Below the pieces are notes generated by a model. It had not been told where the DNA came from, did no database searches, and worked only from the letters and a program-made list of their open reading frames with translations. 41,063 nucleotides of DNA from Variovorax sp. KBW07. Lineage in GTDB: Bacteria > Pseudomonadota > Gammaproteobacteria > Burkholderiales > Burkholderiaceae_C. Location: contig NZ_QAJK01000119.1 of NCBI RefSeq assembly GCF_003852515.1, positions 1-41,063 on the forward strand, read 5' to 3'. Position numbers and translations under genes: made by a program. This document shows positions 35,324 to 41,063 of this stretch, piece by piece (position 1 is the first letter of the stretch; the number at the start of each line of letters is the position of its first letter).

Positions 35324-36727
35324 ATGAATTCAAAGCCAGCGCGGAGTGGGTTTTTAGGCATGTTCAATCTGAACGATGGCCGATGGGGGCGCGGCGACGA
35401 GCCGTCCTCCAACGGCGACCGTCCAGCCGGCAACCGCCCCCCCGATGCCAATCCTCCCGGCGCACCGACGCCCCCGCCCTCGGGCAACAACAACGGTGAC
35501 CGCCCCCGCGGCCAGGGCCCCAACCAGGGCCCGCCCGACCTCGACGAACTCTGGCGCGACCTCAATCGCAAGCTCGGCGGTTTCTTCGGTGGCGGCAAGG
35601 GCGGCGGCAACCGCCCCAATGGCGGCAACAGCGGTGGTGGCGGCAATGGCTTCAAGCCCGACATGAAGAACGCAGGTTTCGGCCTCGGCCTCGTGCTGGC
35701 CGTGGCGGTGCTCATCTGGCTCGGTACCGGCTTCTTCATCGTGAACGAAGGCCAGCAGGCCGTGGTGACCCAGTTCGGCCGCTATAAGTCCACCGTGAAC
35801 GCCGGCTTCAACTGGCGCCTGCCGTACCCGATCCAGCGCCACGAAGTGGTGGTGACCACGCAGATCCGCTCCACCGACGTGGGCCGTGACGCCATCGTGC
35901 GTTCCACCGGCCTGCGCGAATCGGCCATGCTGACCGAAGACGAGAACATCGTCGAAATCAAGTTCGCCGTGCAGTACCGCCTGAGCGACGCGCGCGCCTG
36001 GCTCTACGAGAGCAAGTCGCCGGCCGAGACCATCGTGCAGGTGGCTGAAAGCTCCGTGCGCGAAGTGGTCGGCAAGATGAAGATGGACGCGGCGCTCGCC
36101 GAAGAGCGCGACCAGATCGCACCCCGCGTGCGCGCCCTGATGCAGACTATCCTCGACCGCTACAAGGTCGGTGTCGAAGTCGTCGGCATCAACTTGCAGC
36201 AGGGCGGCGTGCGTCCGCCCGAGCAGGTGCAGGCCGCATTCGACGATGTGCTCAAGGCCGGCCAGGAGCGCGAGCGCGCCAAGAACGACGCGCAGGCCTA
36301 CGCCAACAACGTGGTGCCGCTCGCTACCGGTACGTCTTCGCGCCTGAAGGAAGAATCCGAAGCCTACAAGGCGCGGATCGTGGCGCAGGCACAAGGTGAT
36401 GCCGGCCGCTTCAGCGCCGTGCTGACCGAGTACCAGAAGGCACCGCAAGTAACCCGCGACCGCATGTACACCGACGCCATGCAGCAGATCTACGCCAGCA
36501 CCACGAAGGTCCTGGTCGACAGCAAGCAGGGCTCCAACCTGCTGTACCTGCCGCTCGACAAGCTGATGCAGATGAGCGGCAACAGCGCGGCGGCAACGCC
36601 CGTCGATGCGGCCAGCCCCAGTGTGGCCGGCACCGCGCCAAGCCAGTCCTCGGTGATCCCGGTGGCGCCGGTGACGGGCGACGTGCGCGCCCGCGACGGC
36701 CGCTCGCGTGACCGCGACGTGCGTTGA
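35324..36727 (+). CDS. hflK: FtsH protease modulator HflK
   Basis: HflK is a SPFH/Band-7 membrane protein that forms a cage with HflC around the FtsH protease. The N-terminal 115 residues are low-complexity, rich in Gly, Asn and Pro; the membrane helix is at about 117-140; the SPFH domain (about 140-330) includes EGQQAVVTQFGRY and RLPYPIQRHEVV; a helical region and a Ser/Thr/Pro/Ala tail follow. The length is 467 residues from the ATG at 35324; an internal ATG at 35360 is an alternative. The ribosome binding site is poor (GAAG). hflC follows after 17 bases. Confidence 0.94.
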   Translation: MNSKPARSGFLGMFNLNDGRWGRGDEPSSNGDRPAGNRPPDANPPGAPTPPPSGNNNGDRPRGQGPNQGPPDLDELWRDLNRKLGGFFGGGKGGGNRPNGGNSGGGGNGFKPDMKNAGFGLGLVLAVAVLIWLGTGFFIVNEGQQAVVTQFGRYKSTVNAGFNWRLPYPIQRHEVVVTTQIRSTDVGRDAIVRSTGLRESAMLTEDENIVEIKFAVQYRLSDARAWLYESKSPAETIVQVAESSVREVVGKMKMDAALAEERDQIAPRVRALMQTILDRYKVGVEVVGINLQQGGVRPPEQVQAAFDDVLKAGQERERAKNDAQAYANNVVPLATGTSSRLKEESEAYKARIVAQAQGDAGRFSAVLTEYQKAPQVTRDRMYTDAMQQIYASTTKVLVDSKQGSNLLYLPLDKLMQMSGNSAAATPVDAASPSVAGTAPSQSSVIPVAPVTGDVRARDGRSRDRDVR

Positions 36728-36744
36728 AAAAGGCCTAGAAGAAC

Positions 36745-37644
36745 ATGAACAGAATCGGATTCATCGCCTCGTCGATCCTCGTCTTGCTCGTGCTGCTGAG
36801 CTCGACCCTCTTCGTGGTCGACCAGCGCCAGTTCGGCGTGGTCTACGCCCTCGGCCAGATCAAGCAGGTCATTACCGAGCCCGGCCTCAACTTCAAGTTG
36901 CCGCCGCCGTTCCAGAACGTGTCGTACATCGACAAGCGCCTCTTGACGCTGTCGAGCCTCGACACCGAACCCATGCTCACCGCTGAAAAGCAGCGCGTGG
37001 TGATCGACTGGTACGTGCGCTGGCGCATTTCCGACCCGCAGGCCTACATCCGCAACGTCGGCCTCGACGAAAACGCGGGTGCCATGCAGCTGAACCGCGT
37101 GGTGCGCAATGCGTTCCAGGAAAACATCAACAAGCGCACCGTGCGCGACCTGATCTCCGTGCGCCGTGAAGCCCTCATGGCCGACGTGCAGCGCGAAGTG
37201 CTGGCCGTCGTGAAGGGCGCCAAGCCCTGGGGTGTGGATGTCGTCGACGTGCGCATCACCCGTGTCGACTACGTGGAAGCCATTACCGAATCGGTCTACC
37301 GCCGCATGGAAGCCGAGCGCAAGCGCGTGGCCAACGAGCTGCGTTCGACCGGTACGGCCGAAGGCGAAAAGATCCGCGCCGACGCCGACCGCCAGCGCGA
37401 AGTGATTGTGGCGAACGCCTACCGCGACGCCCAGAAGATCAAGGGCGAGGGCGATGCCCAGGCCGCATCGGCCTACAGCGAAGCTTTTGGCCGCGACCCG
37501 CAGTTCGCCCAGTTCTATCGCAGCCTCGAAGCCTACAAGCAGAGCTTCAACAAGAAGAGCGACGTGCTGGTTCTCGACCCGTCGTCGGACTTCTTCCGGG
37601 CCATGCAGGGCTCGGGATCGGCCACCAGCGCACCTCGCCGCTGA
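36745..37644 (+). CDS. hflC: FtsH protease modulator HflC
   Basis: HflC is the partner of HflK in the FtsH-HflKC complex of the inner membrane. An N-terminal signal-anchor helix (about 4-24, IGFIASSILVLLVLLSSTLF) is followed by the SPFH domain (FVVDQRQFGVVYALGQIKQVI...) and helices with the typical RMEAERKRVANELRSTG and GEGDAQAASAYSEAF segments. The length of 299 residues is standard. It is in the hflK operon and is followed by the DUF2065 gene. Confidence 0.96.
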   Translation: MNRIGFIASSILVLLVLLSSTLFVVDQRQFGVVYALGQIKQVITEPGLNFKLPPPFQNVSYIDKRLLTLSSLDTEPMLTAEKQRVVIDWYVRWRISDPQAYIRNVGLDENAGAMQLNRVVRNAFQENINKRTVRDLISVRREALMADVQREVLAVVKGAKPWGVDVVDVRITRVDYVEAITESVYRRMEAERKRVANELRSTGTAEGEKIRADADRQREVIVANAYRDAQKIKGEGDAQAASAYSEAFGRDPQFAQFYRSLEAYKQSFNKKSDVLVLDPSSDFFRAMQGSGSATSAPRR

Positions 37645-37657
37645 TTCGTTCGGAGCC

Positions 37658-37846
37658 GTGAGCGCCGACACTTTCTGGAGCGCGCTGGCGCTCGTCCTGG
37701 TGATCGAAGGCATCCTGCCTTTCTTGTCGCCAGGAGGGTGGCGGCGCGGCTTCGGGCAGCTCATGCAGCTGCGCGACGGCCAGCTTCGTTTCTTTGGACT
37801 TTGCAGCATCCTGCTGGGTTTGGCACTCCTTTGGGTCTTGGGGTAG
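37658..37846 (+). CDS. DUF2065 small membrane protein (YjeT-like)
   Basis: This 62-residue protein of the DUF2065/YjeT family has two predicted membrane helices: FWSALALVLVIEGILPFLSP near the start and LRFFGLCSILLGLALLWVLG at the end, joined by the short loop GGWRRGFGQLMQLRDGQ. Function is unknown. The start is a GTG at 37658 after CGGAG; the open frame continues far upstream but only as a shadow of hflC. The same small gene lies between hflC and purA in E. coli, which supports the call. Confidence 0.88.
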   Translation: MSADTFWSALALVLVIEGILPFLSPGGWRRGFGQLMQLRDGQLRFFGLCSILLGLALLWVLG

Positions 37847-37856
37847 CGCGGCCCGG

Positions 37857-37862
37857 TAGAAT
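37857..37862 (+). promoter_or_regulatory. -10-like box TAGAAT before hisZ
   Basis: TAGAATCCCGG lies 27 bases before the hisZ ATG. No -35 box is seen at normal spacing. The position suggests that hisZ-purA-phosphoribosyltransferase can be transcribed separately from hflKC. Confidence 0.4.
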
Positions 37863-37889
37863 CCCGGTTTAACCACGCCCCCGATCCCC

Positions 37890-39050
37890 ATGTCCGCCTG
37901 GGTCCTCCCGGATCACATTGCCGATGTGCTGCCCTCCGAGGCGCGCCACATCGAAGAACTTCGACGCCAGCTGCTCGATACCGCCCGTGGCTATGGCTAC
38001 GAGCTGGTGATGCCGCCGCTGCTCGAGCACCTGGAGTCGTTGCTTTCGGGCACCGGCGAGGCGCTCGACCTCCAAACCTTCAAGCTCGTCGACCAGCTCT
38101 CCGGCCGCAGCATGGGCCTTCGTGCCGACACCACCCCCCAGGTGGCGCGCATCGATGCACACCTGCTGAACCGCGATGGCGTGGCCCGCCTGTGCTACTG
38201 CGGCCCGGTGCTCCATACCCGGCCCGACCGGCCGCATGCCACCCGCGAACCGCTCCAGTTCGGCGCCGAGATCTATGGCCACGCCGGCCTCGAAGCCGAC
38301 ACAGAAACCCTGCTGCTGGCGCTCGACTGCCTCGACGCCGCCGGCCTGCGCGAAGGCGTCATCGTCGACCTGGCCGATGCCCGCATCGTGCGTGCGCTGT
38401 TCGCCGGCGTGCCGGTCGATGCCGCAACGCTGGCCCGTGTGCATGCTGCGCTGGCCGCCAAGGATGCGAGCGAGCTGCAGTCGCTCACCAAGGATTTCCC
38501 CGCCGCCTCGCGCGACGGGCTGCGTGCGCTGATCCAGCTGTACGGCGATGTGTCGGTGCTCGACGAGGCCGCCAGGGCCCTGAAGGGCACGCCCGCCGTG
38601 GGCGCCGCGCTGGCCGACCTGAAGCAGCTGGCCGCGGGCCTGAGCGGCACGGCCGGCCGCCAGATCAGCTTCGACCTGGCCGACCTGCGCGGCTACGCCT
38701 ACTACAGCGGCATGCGCTTCGGCATCTATGTGCCGGGCGCCGCCGATTCGCTGGTGCGCGGCGGCCGTTATGACGAAGTTGGCGCCGTGTTCGGCCGCAA
38801 CCGTCCGGCCGTCGGCTTCAGCCTGGACGTGCGCGAATTGGTCGGCGTGCTGCCGGCCCGCCCGCTGCGCGCCGCCATCCGCGCGCCCTGGAGCGACGCG
38901 GCAGGCCTGCGCCAGGCCATTGCCCAATTGCGCAAGGCCGGTGAAACGGTTGTCTGCGTGCTGCCGGGTCACGGCAGCGAAATCGATGAATTCCATTGCG
39001 ACCGCGAGCTCGTCGAGCAGGCCGGCCAGTGGAATGTCCGAGCGATCTGA
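37890..39050 (+). CDS. hisZ: ATP phosphoribosyltransferase regulatory subunit HisZ
   Basis: HisZ is a catalytically inactive paralogue of histidyl-tRNA synthetase that binds short-form HisG and allows feedback control of the first step of histidine synthesis. It keeps the class II core ([71 protein letters not shown]) but lacks the anticodon-binding domain of HisS, and at 386 residues it is shorter than hisS in this same window. The gene sits between hflC and purA, away from any his operon, which is usual in Burkholderiales as far as I recall. It implies that a short HisG is encoded elsewhere. Confidence 0.94.
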   Translation: MSAWVLPDHIADVLPSEARHIEELRRQLLDTARGYGYELVMPPLLEHLESLLSGTGEALDLQTFKLVDQLSGRSMGLRADTTPQVARIDAHLLNRDGVARLCYCGPVLHTRPDRPHATREPLQFGAEIYGHAGLEADTETLLLALDCLDAAGLREGVIVDLADARIVRALFAGVPVDAATLARVHAALAAKDASELQSLTKDFPAASRDGLRALIQLYGDVSVLDEAARALKGTPAVGAALADLKQLAAGLSGTAGRQISFDLADLRGYAYYSGMRFGIYVPGAADSLVRGGRYDEVGAVFGRNRPAVGFSLDVRELVGVLPARPLRAAIRAPWSDAAGLRQAIAQLRKAGETVVCVLPGHGSEIDEFHCDRELVEQAGQWNVRAI

Positions 39051-39058
39051 ATTTTTGA

Positions 39059-40405
<1,347 letters not shown>

Positions 40406-40422
40406 ACAGGAACAAAAGACCC

Positions 40423-40947
40423 ATGTTGACCGAAGACGGCAAACATCTCTACGTCAGCTACGACGAGTACAACAACCTGATCGAGAAGCTCGCGATCAAG
40501 GTGCACCAGTCGGGCTGGGAGTTCGACACCATCCTGTGCCTGGCACGCGGTGGCATGCGCCCCGGCGATGTGCTTTCGCGCATCTTCGACAAGCCGCTGG
40601 CGATCATGTCGACGAGCTCGTACCGCGCCGACGCCGGCACGGTGCAGGGCCACCTGGACATCGCGCGCTTCATCACAACGCCCAAGGGCGAGATCGCCGG
40701 CAGGGTGCTGCTGGTGGACGACCTGGCCGATTCTGGCCACACGCTGCACGCGGTGATGGACATGCTGCGCAACAACTACAAGCCAATCACGGAGCTGCGC
40801 AGCGCGGTGATCTGGACGAAGGCGTTGTCGACGTTCACGCCGGACTACTCGGTCGAGTTCCTGGCAACGAACCCCTGGATTCACCAGCCCTTCGAGGGCT
40901 ACGACTCGCTCGGCGCTGAAAAGCTGCTCGAGAAGTGGTCGGTCTGA
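40423..40947 (+). CDS. Purine phosphoribosyltransferase (hypoxanthine/xanthine type)
   Basis: This is a type I phosphoribosyltransferase, 174 residues. The PRPP-binding signature VLLVDDLADSGHTL is clear, and the ARGGMRPGDVLSRIF segment forms the pyrophosphate loop. The layout is close to bacterial xanthine-guanine and hypoxanthine phosphoribosyltransferases, and its place just after purA agrees with a purine salvage role; the base preference cannot be read from sequence. It is the last gene of the operon and is followed by a strong terminator. Confidence 0.88.
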   Translation: MLTEDGKHLYVSYDEYNNLIEKLAIKVHQSGWEFDTILCLARGGMRPGDVLSRIFDKPLAIMSTSSYRADAGTVQGHLDIARFITTPKGEIAGRVLLVDDLADSGHTLHAVMDMLRNNYKPITELRSAVIWTKALSTFTPDYSVEFLATNPWIHQPFEGYDSLGAEKLLEKWSV

Positions 40948-40957
40948 TTCGGTTCCG

Positions 40958-40984
40958 AGCCGGCAGCAATTGCCGGCTTTTTTT
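40958..40984 (+). terminator. Rho-independent terminator of the hisZ-purA operon
   Basis: AGCCGGCA (40958-40965) and TGCCGGCT (40971-40978) form a perfect 8-bp stem with loop GCAAT, followed by a further run of six T. The remaining bases to the window end (40985-41063) show no supported feature. Confidence 0.92.
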
Positions 40985-41063
40985 GCGCTGTATCGGCTCT
41001 CGTTGAGCCGTCGCGCTGCGGGGCCTTCTTGGCGCTGCTGTTTTGGAGCGGGGTCATTCGGGG

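Overview
This 41 kb window looks like core chromosome from a GC-rich betaproteobacterium of the order Burkholderiales, most likely family Comamonadaceae (Variovorax-like). That placement is inferred from protein style, gene order and base composition; no database search was possible. Coding density is high: I call 37 protein genes, and no stretch longer than 300 bases lacks a gene. I see no tRNA, rRNA, CRISPR array, insertion sequence, prophage or replication origin.

Layout. (1) 1-6050 is the most accessory-like part: an NlpC/P60 peptidase, an exported sugar dehydrogenase of the PQQ-dependent type, and a divergent cluster made of an HpaB/AbfD-family flavoprotein plus an alpha/beta-hydrolase lipoprotein on the minus strand and a TetR regulator plus an isochorismatase-family hydrolase on the plus strand. 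(2) 6051-16109 is central metabolism: propionyl-CoA synthetase (prpE) and the 2-oxoglutarate dehydrogenase genes sucA, sucB and lpdA with an ElaA-like acetyltransferase gene between sucB and lpdA, followed by zapE and an exported coiled-coil protein. (3) 16134-21207 holds a PP2C phosphatase, a DUF465 small protein, a DinG/YoaA helicase, and the divergent bamD/rluD pair. (4) 21340-33650 runs scpB-rluB-ndk-rlmN-pilW-rodZ-ispG-hisS-yfgM-like-bamB-der. (5) 33816-40947 runs hfq-hflX-hflK-hflC-DUF2065-hisZ-purA-phosphoribosyltransferase.

How they fit together. Blocks 4 and 5 closely match two separate Escherichia coli loci (ndk...der and hfq...purA) placed end to end, with a terminator at the join. 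They supply envelope assembly (BamB, BamD, RodZ, the PilW pilotin, HflKC), ribosome and RNA work (RlmN, RluB, RluD, Der, HflX, Hfq), isoprenoid synthesis (IspG) and purine/histidine metabolism. Many genes overlap by 4 to 8 bases (zapE/coiled-coil gene, DUF465/helicase, scpB/rluB, pilW/rodZ, rodZ/ispG), which points to translational coupling.

I did not find a clear new defence, mobile or biosynthetic system. The points most worth a second look are the HpaB/AbfD-like enzyme that appears to have lost half of the Fe-S ligands together with its palindromic control region; the acetyltransferase gene inside the 2-oxoglutarate dehydrogenase operon; a 10-codon leader peptide overlapping the der start; two promoters placed so that the mRNA should be leaderless; an 18-bp tandem repeat in the scpB tail; and the long disordered tails of RluB.
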